64,000 nucleotides of DNA from Staphylococcus kloosii. Lineage in GTDB: Bacteria > Bacillota > Bacilli > Staphylococcales > Staphylococcaceae. The position numbers and the translations under genes were made by a program. The notes beneath the pieces are model-generated. The model ran no database searches. It was given only the letters and a program-made list of their open reading frames with translations, and had not been told where the DNA came from. The stretch lies in contig NZ_CP027846.1 of assembly GCF_003019255.1 (NCBI RefSeq), positions 1,922,001-1,986,000 on the forward strand, read 5' to 3'. Below are positions 1 through 8,791 of the stretch, piece by piece; positions within the stretch are counted from its first letter, which is position 1; the number at the start of each line of letters is the position of its first letter.

Positions 1-1249
1 AACGTTCTTTTTTATCTTTAATGCGATGTTCTAACGCAGGCAATAATCCAAAATTAGCATTCATAGGTTGGAAGTTTTTTTCATTTTTAGCGTGAGAAAT
101 GTAGTAAGCCATACTACCCAACATTGTTTCTCTAGGGAAAATAACTTCTGCCTTATCTTGTAATTTATGGGCCACATTAATTCCAGCAATTAAACCACTA
201 GCTGCACTTTCAACATAACCTTCTACCCCAGTCATTTGACCTGCAAAGTATAAATTGTCTCTGCCTTTAAGTGCATAAGTTTCGGATAATACATCTGGTG
301 AATTAATAAATGTGTTTCTATGCATGACACCATAACGTACGATTTCAACGTTTTCTAAACCAGGAATTAGACGAATAACGTCTTTTTGTGCGCCCCATTT
401 AAGATGCGTTTGGAACCCAACAATATTATATAATGTGCCGGCTGCATCATCTTGTCTTAATTGTACCACTGCAAATGGTCTTTTATCTGTTTTAGGGTCT
501 TCAAGTCCTACTGGTTTCATCGGGCCGAATAATAATGTTTTTCTTCCACGTTCTGCCATTACTTCAAAAGGCATACACCCTTCAAAATATTTTTCTTTTT
601 CAAATTCATTTGTGGGTGCTACTTCTGCCTCAAGTACCGCATCATAAAATCGGTTAAATTCTTCTTCAGTCATTGGACAATTTAAATACGCTGCTTCACC
701 TTTATCGTATCTAGATTTCAAATAAACTTTATCCATATCTATCGTGTCTTTTTCAATAATAGGAGCAGCTGCATCGTAGAAATAAAGTTGATCTTTACCT
801 GTAACGTCGACAATTTCTTGCGCTAACTTATCAGTTGTAAGTGGACCTGTGGCAATAATTGTATAGCCTTCAGGAATACTATTAACTTCTTCATTAAGTA
901 CCGTTACATTAGGATGATTTCTTAATGTTTCAGTAATATAACCGGCAAAATCATGTCTGTCTACAGCTAATGCACCACCAGCAGGCACTCTAGCACTATC
1001 TGCCGCTTTAATGATTAAAGAATCTAAACGTCTCATTTCTTCTTTTAATACACCTACCGCGTTTGTTAAAGCATTACCTCTTAATGAATTAGAACAAACT
1101 AACTCGGCAAATTTATCTGTATGATGTGCTGGCGTTTGCTTCACAGGTCGCATTTCAATTAAATTAACTTTTACGCCTCTTTGCGCAAGTTGATAAGCCG
1201 CTTCTGATCCAGCCAATCCAGCGCCAACAACGTTAACTGTTTGCATCAT
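1..1249 (-). CDS. trmFO: TrmFO, folate-dependent tRNA (uracil-54) methyltransferase (3' end outside window)
   Basis: The protein uses methylenetetrahydrofolate and FAD to methylate uridine 54 in the T loop of tRNA. The reading frame is open from the left edge to a start at 1249, giving about 416 of the roughly 435 residues usual for the family; the C-terminus lies outside the window. The N-terminus has the FAD-binding dinucleotide fold (VVGAGLAGSEAA), followed by the family segments VCSNSLRGNAL and PAGGALAVDRHDF. Two ATG codons are adjacent (1249 and 1246). The first is preferred because GGAGG at 1256-1260 sits six bases upstream and the S. aureus protein has the same length there. It lies just downstream of topA on the same strand, but a hairpin separates them. 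The old name gid also applies. Confidence 0.95.
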   Translation of the reverse strand, partial: MMQTVNVVGAGLAGSEAAYQLAQRGVKVNLIEMRPVKQTPAHHTDKFAELVCSNSLRGNALTNAVGVLKEEMRRLDSLIIKAADSARVPAGGALAVDRHDFAGYITETLRNHPNVTVLNEEVNSIPEGYTIIATGPLTTDKLAQEIVDVTGKDQLYFYDAAAPIIEKDTIDMDKVYLKSRYDKGEAAYLNCPMTEEEFNRFYDAVLEAEVAPTNEFEKEKYFEGCMPFEVMAERGRKTLLFGPMKPVGLEDPKTDKRPFAVVQLRQDDAAGTLYNIVGFQTHLKWGAQKDVIRLIPGLENVEIVRYGVMHRNTFINSPDVLSETYALKGRDNLYFAGQMTGVEGYVESAASGLIAGINVAHKLQDKAEVIFPRETMLGSMAYYISHAKNEKNFQPMNANFGLLPALEHRIKDKKER

Positions 1250-1265
1250 GTATTTCCTCCATTAC

Positions 1266-1327
1266 ATTAAAAATAGCAACTACGACAAATTCAATAGCAC
1301 TATACTATATTTTTGCCGTTAGTTGCT
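1266..1327 (-). terminator. Probable topA terminator
   Basis: Read on the minus strand, AGCAACTA pairs with TAGTTGCT (1320-1327 with 1275-1282) around a long AT-rich loop and is followed by ATTTTTAAT. The loop is longer than in a typical intrinsic terminator, so the call is moderate. Confidence 0.45.
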
Positions 1328-1405
1328 TTAATTTATATCATTATCAATTACTTCGTTAGTAATATTAATATTTTAACATTAAAACGATAAGTTGTAACAA
1401 TATAT

Positions 1406-3472
1406 TTATTTTTGCTCTGCTTCTTTATAATCACAGTTTGAACAAACCACTTGGCTTGTTTTACCTTTTTTACGTTCTACGAGGTACTCATTACATTTAG
1501 GACAATCTCTTCCTACTGGTTTATCCCAACTGATAAAGTCACAATCAGGATATTTTGAGCAACCATAGAACAATCTATTTTTCTTAGATTTACGTTCTAC
1601 TACTTCTCCTTCTTTACATTTCGGACAAGTAACGCCTATCGATTTAACAATTGCCTTTGTATTGCGACAGTCTGGGAAATTAGAGCATGCCATGAATTTA
1701 CCGTAACGTCCCATTTTAATAACCATAGGTGCGCCACAAACTTCGCAATCTTCCCCAGCTGGTTCATCTTTAATTTCAATTTTTTCCATTTCTTCTTCTG
1801 CACGTTCTACATCTTGTTTGAAACTATTGAAGAAATCTCGAATAACCTTTTTCCATTCGATTTCACCTTCGGCAACTTTATCTAATAAAGTTTCCATATT
1901 AGCAGTAAAATCTACGTCGATAATTTCAGGGAAATATTCTTTAACTTGTTCATTTACGATTTCCCCAAGCTCTGTAGGTACAAAACGTTTGCTTTCATTT
2001 TTAACGTAGTTACGTTTTTGAATTGTATCGATTGTCGGTGCATAAGTTGACGGACGACCAATTTTCAATTCTTCTAATGTTTTAACTAAACGTGCCTCAG
2101 TATAACGTGGAGGTGGTTGCGTAAAATGTTGAGAAGGTTCAATATTTGTCGCTGTCACCATTTCTCCTTCGTTTATTTTAGGTAATTTGTTATCTTGTCC
2201 GTCGTCACTATCATCTTTAGCTTCAACATATAGTGTCATAAAACCTTTAAACTTAATTGTTTGTCCATTAGCACGGAATTTCAAGTCATTTTGCGTTAAA
2301 TCCATGGCTACGGTATCTAATATAGCCGGTGCCATTTGACTAGCCACGAAGCGTTCCCATATTAATTTATAAAGACGGTATTGATCTCGCGTTAAATAAT
2401 CCTTCATTTGGCTAGGCGTACGCAATGTACTTGTTGGTCTTACTGCTTCATGGGCATCTTGGTCACCTTGACCTTTAGCTTTACGGTTAGAAGTATACTC
2501 TTTACCATATGTTTCTTCGATATATTTTTTTGATTCGGCTTTTGCTTGGTCAGATATACGTGTTGAATCTGTACGCATATAAGTAATTAAACCAACAGTG
2601 CCTTGTTTTTTCAAATCTATACCTTCATATAGTTGTTGCGCTAACATCATCGTTTTACGTGCTTTAAAGTTTAATTTACGAGCAGCTTCTTGTTGTAATG
2701 TTGATGTCGTAAATGGATTTGATGGATAGCGTGTCTTTTCTTTCGTTGTAACTTTAGTTACTTCAAATTGATCGCCATCTAACTGAGTCGTTATTTTTTC
2801 AACATCATCTTTATTCGTTAATTTAAACGGTTTGTTTTTTAAATGAAGAAATTTGGCATTGAACTTAGATTTTTTATATCTAAATTCCCCTTCAATTTTC
2901 CAATATTCTTCCGGTTTGAAATTTCTAATTTCATTTTCACGGTCGATAACTAAACGTAAAGCAACAGATTGAACACGTCCTGCTGACAAACCTTTTTTTA
3001 CTTTTTTCCATAATACTGGTGAGATGTTATAACCTACAAGTCTATCTAAAATACGTCTAGCCTGTTGCGCATCAACTAGCTCCATCTCAATTCCACGTGG
3101 ATGTTTAAAGCTATCTTTTACTGCATCTTTAGTTATTTCGTTAAATACAACTCTATTTTCACTTGTGTCTTCTAAGTCTAATATGTTAGCCAAATGCCAA
3201 GCAATCGCTTCACCTTCACGGTCGGGGTCACTTGCTAAGTAAACATTTTTAGCTTTCTTAGCATGTTTTTTTAAGTCTTTGACTACTGGCCCTTTGCCGC
3301 GGATTGTTATATATTTCGGCTCATAATCGTTTTCCTCATCTACACCCATTTGACTTCTAGGTAAGTCTCTAACATGGCCCATTGAGGCGATAACTTTATA
3401 TTTTTTACCTAAATATTTTTCAATAGTTTTAGCTTTTGCAGGCGATTCAACTATGACTAAATTTTCTGCCAA
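1406..3472 (-). CDS. topA: DNA topoisomerase I (type IA)
   Basis: This enzyme relaxes negatively supercoiled DNA by transient single-strand cleavage. The TOPRIM domain is at the N-terminus (VIVESPAKAKTI, then acidic DPDREGEA near residue 82). The catalytic tyrosine lies in GLITYMRTDSTR near residue 298. Three C-terminal Cys4 zinc ribbons follow (CEVCG...CSNFPDC, CPKC...CSKYPDC, CPKC...CSNC), giving the full-length 688 residues. I place the start at a TTG at 3472 because AGGGGG lies six bases upstream and the product then begins MAENLVIVES, as in other staphylococci. An ATG at 3490 is possible but would place the ribosome site inside the gene. It is transcribed toward trmFO and follows dprA. 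Confidence 0.95.
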   Translation of the reverse strand: MAENLVIVESPAKAKTIEKYLGKKYKVIASMGHVRDLPRSQMGVDEENDYEPKYITIRGKGPVVKDLKKHAKKAKNVYLASDPDREGEAIAWHLANILDLEDTSENRVVFNEITKDAVKDSFKHPRGIEMELVDAQQARRILDRLVGYNISPVLWKKVKKGLSAGRVQSVALRLVIDRENEIRNFKPEEYWKIEGEFRYKKSKFNAKFLHLKNKPFKLTNKDDVEKITTQLDGDQFEVTKVTTKEKTRYPSNPFTTSTLQQEAARKLNFKARKTMMLAQQLYEGIDLKKQGTVGLITYMRTDSTRISDQAKAESKKYIEETYGKEYTSNRKAKGQGDQDAHEAVRPTSTLRTPSQMKDYLTRDQYRLYKLIWERFVASQMAPAILDTVAMDLTQNDLKFRANGQTIKFKGFMTLYVEAKDDSDDGQDNKLPKINEGEMVTATNIEPSQHFTQPPPRYTEARLVKTLEELKIGRPSTYAPTIDTIQKRNYVKNESKRFVPTELGEIVNEQVKEYFPEIIDVDFTANMETLLDKVAEGEIEWKKVIRDFFNSFKQDVERAEEEMEKIEIKDEPAGEDCEVCGAPMVIKMGRYGKFMACSNFPDCRNTKAIVKSIGVTCPKCKEGEVVERKSKKNRLFYGCSKYPDCDFISWDKPVGRDCPKCNEYLVERKKGKTSQVVCSNCDYKEAEQK

Positions 3473-3665
3473 AGTAGTTCCCCCTTGCATATCTAATTTA
3501 CAAAGATAAATAATAAACGGTCTAATTTGACTTTGTCAATGTTTTTAAATTACAACTCTATTTTTGCAACATATTATATTACACTAATTAAACTAAAAAT
3601 AAGTAAGAAATGAATAAGAATTTTTATATGTAGTAAATAAATTACAATAACTTTGTTAAAACATC

Positions 3666-4544
3666 TTATATAGTCAATTTAAAATCATCTATTATATCTT
3701 CAGGCTTCATAACAATTTTAGCGCCTTGTTGTGCAGCTATCATGTTCCCCACACTCAGTTGATCATAAAATCTACCTGGTATGACATAAACTTCTCTATT
3801 TTGGTCTAATGCACATTCTAAGGTGATGTGTGTGCCAGAATGCATTTCAGATTCTGTAATTAATACCCCTTTAGAAATACCACTTATTAAACGATTACGT
3901 AGAGGAAAATTATATTTTTTAATAGGTGTTTGAGGTGGATACTCACTTATCACTAAACCATGTTGTTCAAGTTGATTTCTAGTCGTTCGTGTTATCGCAG
4001 GATAATGTCGACAATGACCAAATGCTAATACAGCTACTGCTGGCAAATCATATTGCAATGCTAGTTTAAGTGCACTGTGATCAGCGCCTTTTGCTAAGCC
4101 CGATACAATACCAATCTTTTGCTGTAAAAATGCTGGATATAAATAATGTAACGCTTGGTCTGTATAAGCCGTCGCATTTCTCGAACCGATAACGCTAAGA
4201 AAAGAAACATTATTAAGCAATTTTGCATTCCCTCTATAATATAAAATCACTGGTGGATTTGCAATTTCACGTAATAATCTAGGATAACAATTGTCATTAA
4301 TAGAAATAAAATTCACTTTATCCAATGTTAACTTTTCTATTATCTTTTCAACATATAACTTATTAAATAGGGTGACTGCTATGCTGAGTGCTTTACTATG
4401 ATGTTGTCGAACAAAATGACTTAAAATAGCAGATTGTTCTTCTTTAGAGGCCTCTAGAAAATGTGGTGCAAATGCTATGATTTTATATATTTGAAGTGTC
4501 GTAAAACCTGCGGCTAATAATTTTAAATAGGTATACTGGGCCAT
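3666..4544 (-). CDS. dprA: DNA-processing protein DprA/Smf
   Basis: DprA loads RecA on incoming single-stranded DNA during natural transformation. The Rossmann-like DprA core is clear: SVIGSRNATAY, SGLAKGADHSAL, FGHCRHYP, SEYPPQTP, FPLRNRLISG and SGTHITLECAL. The predicted length is 292 residues, usual for staphylococci. I chose the ATG at 4544 because GAGGAGGT lies about six bases upstream; an upstream ATG at 4568 has no such site. It lies between sucD and topA, as in other staphylococci as I remember them. Nothing looks broken. Confidence 0.93.
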   Translation of the reverse strand: MAQYTYLKLLAAGFTTLQIYKIIAFAPHFLEASKEEQSAILSHFVRQHHSKALSIAVTLFNKLYVEKIIEKLTLDKVNFISINDNCYPRLLREIANPPVILYYRGNAKLLNNVSFLSVIGSRNATAYTDQALHYLYPAFLQQKIGIVSGLAKGADHSALKLALQYDLPAVAVLAFGHCRHYPAITRTTRNQLEQHGLVISEYPPQTPIKKYNFPLRNRLISGISKGVLITESEMHSGTHITLECALDQNREVYVIPGRFYDQLSVGNMIAAQQGAKIVMKPEDIIDDFKLTI

Positions 4545-4676
4545 ATAAATACCTCCTCTTATTGACATTATAAAACGTAAGATAAAGTAAACTTATTACA
4601 TTTTCATATCTTAATTGTTAGCAAAATGTAAGGAGTAATATTTACTAGCCATTTTTTAAATATTAAAAGCATATAT

Positions 4677-4713
4677 AAAAACGCACAAATTCTGGATGTG
4701 CCAGAATTTGTGC
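4677..4713 (-). terminator. sucCD operon terminator
   Basis: A perfect 13-bp stem (4683-4695 with 4701-4713) with a five-base loop is followed on the minus strand by GTTTTTATA. It lies 14 bases after the sucD stop codon. Confidence 0.9.
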
Positions 4714-4726
4714 TAAACATAATATA

Positions 4727-5635
4727 CTATTGTTTTACAGTTAATAATTGTTCATAAATGCCTGCTTCTTTAGCCGCTTCAATTAGAGTAGTTCCAATTT
4801 CTGAAGGAGTATCAGCAGTTTTTACGCCACAATCGTTAAGTGTTTTGATTTTTTCTTCAGCAGTACCTTTACCACCTGAAATAATCGCACCAGCGTGTCC
4901 CATACGTTTTCCTGGAGGAGCTGTTTGACCACCAACGAATCCGACAACTGGTTTGTTCATGTTGGCTTTAATCCATTCAGCAGCTTCTTCTTCTGCTGTA
5001 CCACCGATTTCACCAATCATAACTACTGCGTGAGTTTCATCGTCTTCATTAAATGCTTTTAATACATCGATGAAGTTAGTTCCGTTTACTGGGTCCCCAC
5101 CGATACCTACAGCAGTTGTTTGACCAATACCTTCTTCAGTTAATTGGTGAACTGCTTCGTAAGTTAATGTACCAGAACGTGATACTACACCTACGTGACC
5201 TTTTTTGTGAATGTAACCTGGCATAATACCAATTTTACATTCGTCAGCTGTAATAACACCTGGGCAGTTGGGTCCAACTACGCGAGTCTTTTTGCCTTCT
5301 GAATAACGTTTTACTTTAACCATATCTACAACTGGAATGTGTTCAGTGATACAGATAGCCATATCTAATTCTGCATCGATACATTCTAAAATAGCGTCTG
5401 CCGCGAATGGTGCTGGTACATATATTACTGATACGTTTGCACCTGTTTCTTCTTTAGCTTCATCTACTGTATTGAATACTGGTACACCTTCTACAACTTG
5501 TCCACCTTTACCTGGTGTAACACCTGCAACTATTTGTGTGCCATATTCTAACATTTGTTTAGTATGGAAAAGGGCAGTAGACCCTGTGATACCTTGTACA
5601 ATTACTTTTGTATTTTTATCTATAAATACACTCAT
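4727..5635 (-). CDS. sucD: Succinyl-CoA synthetase (ADP-forming) alpha subunit
   Basis: With SucC it interconverts succinyl-CoA and succinate, making ATP in the TCA cycle. The CoA-binding Rossmann domain starts at GITGSTALFH, and a second core motif is VSRSGTLTYE. The histidine phosphorylated during catalysis is expected at H247 in GHAGAIISGGKG. The length of 302 residues is normal. It follows sucC by 21 bases and ends just before a strong terminator, so the two form a bicistronic operon. Confidence 0.97.
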   Translation of the reverse strand: MSVFIDKNTKVIVQGITGSTALFHTKQMLEYGTQIVAGVTPGKGGQVVEGVPVFNTVDEAKEETGANVSVIYVPAPFAADAILECIDAELDMAICITEHIPVVDMVKVKRYSEGKKTRVVGPNCPGVITADECKIGIMPGYIHKKGHVGVVSRSGTLTYEAVHQLTEEGIGQTTAVGIGGDPVNGTNFIDVLKAFNEDDETHAVVMIGEIGGTAEEEAAEWIKANMNKPVVGFVGGQTAPPGKRMGHAGAIISGGKGTAEEKIKTLNDCGVKTADTPSEIGTTLIEAAKEAGIYEQLLTVKQ

Positions 5636-5656
5636 CTTAGTGCTCCCATCCTTTCC

Positions 5657-6823
5657 TTACGCTTCTTTAACAAGCTTTACAATTTTTTGTGCACCTTCAG
5701 CCATAGTAGCGGCTGGTTCGATAGCTAATCCAGATTCTTTAAGAATCTCTTTACCTTCTTTAACATTTGTACCTTCTAAACGTACAACTAATGGTAAAGT
5801 AAGGTCTACTTCTTTAACTGCAGCTACGATACCTTCAGCGATAACATCACATTTCATGATTCCACCGAAAATATTTACAAAGATACCTTTAACATTGTCA
5901 TCACTTAAGATGATTTTAAATGCTTCAGTAACTTTTTCTTTAGTAGCGCCGCCCCCTACGTCTAGGAAGTTAGCTGGATTTCCGCCGAAATGGTTAATTG
6001 TATCCATTGTAGCCATTGCTAAGCCTGCACCGTTTACCATACAACCGATGTCGCCATCTAAAGCGATGTATGATAAATCATATTTAGAAGCTTCAATTTC
6101 TTTTGGATCTTCTTCTTCTAAATCGCGTAATTCTTGGATATCTTTATGTCTAAACATTGCATTGTCGTCGAAATTAACTTTAGCATCTAATGCTAAAACT
6201 TCACCGTCACCAGTAGTTACTAGTGGGTTAATTTCAACGATTGAACAATCTTTTTCTACAAAGACGTTATATAAAGAAATTAAAAATTTCGCAGCTTTAT
6301 TAATTGATTCTTTAGGAATATTAATATTGAAAGCGATTCTTCTTGCTTGATAAGGTGCTAAACCAGTTACAGGATCAATTGTTTCTTTAAAGATCTTTTC
6401 TGGTGTCTTAGCAGCTACCTCTTCAATTTCAGTTCCGCCTTCTTCAGAAGCCATTAACGTAATACGGTCTGTTGCTCTATCGATTACAAATCCTACATAA
6501 TATTCTTTTTGAATATCGCAGCCTTCTTCAATGTAAAGGCGTTTTACTTCTTTACCTTCTGGTCCAGTTTGATGAGTTACTAATTGTTTACCTAATAACT
6601 CATTTGCGTAACTTTCTACTTCAGATAGTGATTTAGCAATTTTAACACCGCCAGCTTTACCTCTACCGCCAGCGTGGATTTGTGCTTTCACCACATATAC
6701 ATCTGAGTTTAATTCTTTAGCTTTCTCTACTGCTTCATCTGCAGTAAATGCTACGCGTCCTTCTGGGACAGCTACGCCCATGGAACGAAAGATTTTTTTG
6801 CCTTGATACTCGTGGATATTCAT
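5657..6823 (-). CDS. sucC: Succinyl-CoA synthetase (ADP-forming) beta subunit
   Basis: This is the nucleotide-binding subunit of the TCA-cycle enzyme. It begins MNIHEYQGK, the usual start, and has an ATP-grasp fold with VVKAQIHAGGRGKAGGVK, EINPLV and the C-terminal INIFGGIMKCD segment. At 388 residues it is full length. GAGGAGG precedes the ATG. A near-consensus SigA promoter overlapped by a cre-like site lies directly upstream, which suggests carbon catabolite control by CcpA; this is inferred from the site alone. Confidence 0.97.
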   Translation of the reverse strand: MNIHEYQGKKIFRSMGVAVPEGRVAFTADEAVEKAKELNSDVYVVKAQIHAGGRGKAGGVKIAKSLSEVESYANELLGKQLVTHQTGPEGKEVKRLYIEEGCDIQKEYYVGFVIDRATDRITLMASEEGGTEIEEVAAKTPEKIFKETIDPVTGLAPYQARRIAFNINIPKESINKAAKFLISLYNVFVEKDCSIVEINPLVTTGDGEVLALDAKVNFDDNAMFRHKDIQELRDLEEEDPKEIEASKYDLSYIALDGDIGCMVNGAGLAMATMDTINHFGGNPANFLDVGGGATKEKVTEAFKIILSDDNVKGIFVNIFGGIMKCDVIAEGIVAAVKEVDLTLPLVVRLEGTNVKEGKEILKESGLAIEPAATMAEGAQKIVKLVKEA

Positions 6824-6856
6824 TCTCCATCCTCCTCTTAGGTTAAGTGCATTTCA

Positions 6857-6885
6857 ATTATAAAAAATGTAAGCGCTATTGTAAA
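6857..6885 (-). promoter_or_regulatory. sucCD SigA promoter
   Basis: On the minus strand, TTTACA (6880-6885) and TATAAT (6857-6862) are separated by exactly 17 bases, 34 bases upstream of the sucC start codon. Confidence 0.75.
6866..6883 (+). promoter_or_regulatory. cre-like CcpA operator in the sucCD promoter
   Basis: The 18 bases AATGTAAGCGCTATTGTA match the consensus WWTGNAARCGNWWWCAWW at all but two positions. The site fills the spacer between -35 and -10, a placement expected to repress transcription when CcpA binds. It was identified by eye only. Confidence 0.6.
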
Positions 6886-6919
6886 CTGTTTGACGCTAGT
6901 TATTTATAATTTATTTTAT

Positions 6920-7702
6920 TTAATAAGAATTATTAACTATAGATTTAATTGGTTCAAATGTTTTTCGATGTTCTTTTATAACGCCAAATTGTTCTATGCC
7001 CTTAAGATGTTCTTTCGTGCCATAACCGACATTATTACTAAATCCGTATCCTGGATAAGTGGCGTCAAGTTGGCGCATATAGTTATCTCTATGTTCTTTT
7101 GCGAGTACACTAGCAGCGGCAATCGATACGCTTCGTGCATCACCTTTAATGAGTGATTGTTGAGGTATATCTATATCCAATTCCATTGCATCTACAAGTA
7201 AATGTGTTGGTTTGTTAGATAAATTTTCTATTGCACGTGTCATTGCTAATTTAGTTGCTTGGTAAATATTTAACTGATCTATTTCTTCCACAGAAGCAAC
7301 ACCAAAAGCATAATCTAACACTTCGTTTTTTAGTCTATACTCTAATTCTTTTCGCTTACTTGCAGATAATTTTTTGGAATCATTTAACCCTAAAAAGCGG
7401 TGTTCTTTATTTAAAATAACGGCACAAGTAACGACAGGACCGGCTAAAGGACCTCTGCCTACTTCATCAATACCACATATCAATGCTTGTGGTGCTGATG
7501 CCAAAATATTATTTTCAAACTCTGACATGACCGCGTATTGCTCAATCAATGCTTGTTCTTTTTGTAATTGTTTCTTCCTAGAAACGATGGCATTTTGTAC
7601 ACCTTTACGTTCATCTTGTGCAAATTCGCTTTGATCGATTTCTGCTTCTGTCAATAATTGACGTAACGCTGTTTTGACTTCTGCGATACTCAGTTTAGCC
7701 AA
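6920..7702 (-). CDS. rnhB: Ribonuclease HII
   Basis: It cleaves RNA in RNA-DNA hybrids and removes misincorporated ribonucleotides. The catalytic acidic pair is in CGIDEVGRGPLAGP, with further conserved DSKKLSASKR, LLVDAM and SIAAASVLAKEHRD segments. The start is uncertain. A TTG at 7702 gives 260 residues, matches the S. aureus N-terminus best and overlaps the rbgA end by eight bases. GTG at 7711 and TTG at 7735 are in frame alternatives; none has a strong ribosome site, consistent with translational coupling to rbgA. Confidence 0.93.
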   Translation of the reverse strand: MAKLSIAEVKTALRQLLTEAEIDQSEFAQDERKGVQNAIVSRKKQLQKEQALIEQYAVMSEFENNILASAPQALICGIDEVGRGPLAGPVVTCAVILNKEHRFLGLNDSKKLSASKRKELEYRLKNEVLDYAFGVASVEEIDQLNIYQATKLAMTRAIENLSNKPTHLLVDAMELDIDIPQQSLIKGDARSVSIAAASVLAKEHRDNYMRQLDATYPGYGFSNNVGYGTKEHLKGIEQFGVIKEHRKTFEPIKSIVNNSY

Positions 7703-8567
7703 GATAATCACGCTCAATTTCGCTAAATATATCAAAGGTATACGTGCCTATTTTTGCATTTCTGATTTCATTAATAATTAACTCAATGACCGCTTCATAA
7801 TCTACTTCATTGCCTCTTTGTAACATGCCGCGTCTTCGACCTATCGCTTCAAACCATGCTAAATTATCATCATCTTGTGCCACATCCACATTGTAATGCT
7901 TCACTAAATTATCATAATCATGTTCTTTTAAAAATTCTAAACCATAGATAGCCACTTCATCTAAATGGACAATACTGTCTTTAATGGCACCCGTAATACT
8001 TAATTTTTTACCTACTAATTGATCTTCAAATTTTGGCCATAGTATTCCTGGAGTATCTAACAATTGTAATGATTTACCTATTTTTATCCATTGTTGTTGC
8101 TTTGTTACACCCGGTGTATTACCAGTTTTAGCAATCGCTCTATTGGCTAATTTATTTATCAACGTAGATTTACCAACATTGGGTATGCCAACTATCATCG
8201 CTCTAATTGCACGCGGTTTTAGACCTTTATTACGTTCTCTTTCAAATTTTTCTTCGGTCGCTTTGATTGCAGCTTGTTCAACTTGTTTGAGATTTTTACC
8301 ATGCTTGGCATCTACAGCAACTGGATAAAATCCTTGTTCTTTAAAATAAGTTTCCCATTTTTCAAGTTCTGCTAAATTTGCCATATCTTTTTTATTTAAA
8401 ATAACCACTCTTGGTTTTTGTTGTATTACTTCATCAATCATTGGGTTTCTTGAACTATAAGGAATACGTGCGTCTACAAGTTCAAAAACGACATCGACCT
8501 TTTTCAATTGTTCAGTCACTTGTCTTTTGGCTTTGGCCATATGACCTGGATACCATTGAATAACCAT
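7695..8567 (-). CDS. rbgA: Ribosome biogenesis GTPase RbgA (YlqF)
   Basis: RbgA is a circularly permuted GTPase acting late in 50S subunit assembly. The motif order shows the permutation: G4 (ILNKKD) comes before G1 (VGIPNVGKST), then G3 (LLDTPG). The N-terminal IQWYPGHMAKA is diagnostic. I place the start at ATG 8567 because AAAGGTGA lies just upstream; a GTG at 8576 is inside that ribosome site. The product has 290 residues. It overlaps rnhB and diverges from the plus-strand yfhO pair across about 220 bases. Confidence 0.95.
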   Translation of the reverse strand: MVIQWYPGHMAKAKRQVTEQLKKVDVVFELVDARIPYSSRNPMIDEVIQQKPRVVILNKKDMANLAELEKWETYFKEQGFYPVAVDAKHGKNLKQVEQAAIKATEEKFERERNKGLKPRAIRAMIVGIPNVGKSTLINKLANRAIAKTGNTPGVTKQQQWIKIGKSLQLLDTPGILWPKFEDQLVGKKLSITGAIKDSIVHLDEVAIYGLEFLKEHDYDNLVKHYNVDVAQDDDNLAWFEAIGRRRGMLQRGNEVDYEAVIELIINEIRNAKIGTYTFDIFSEIERDYLG

Positions 8568-8791
8568 AACTTTCACCTTTTCTTAGTTTATATTTTCATT
8601 TGCACTATATTAATAAGTGTGAGATGTATCTATTTTATTTTAATATGTAACGCTATAATATGATACCATTTCTATAAGTATTTTAAGTTTAGTAACATCG
8701 TTAAAGAATGCGCGTAAATTTTTATCAACTTAATTAGTAAATTTGCTATAAAGCAATCTTTATATATAAAATTTTGTCGGGAGAAACAATT

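Noticed and set aside
5337..6350. A 337-codon plus-strand open frame across sucD and sucC
   Set aside because: It lies entirely opposite two well-conserved genes, has no ribosome site and its translation is the low-complexity Ser/Thr/Ile-rich kind expected of an antisense shadow.
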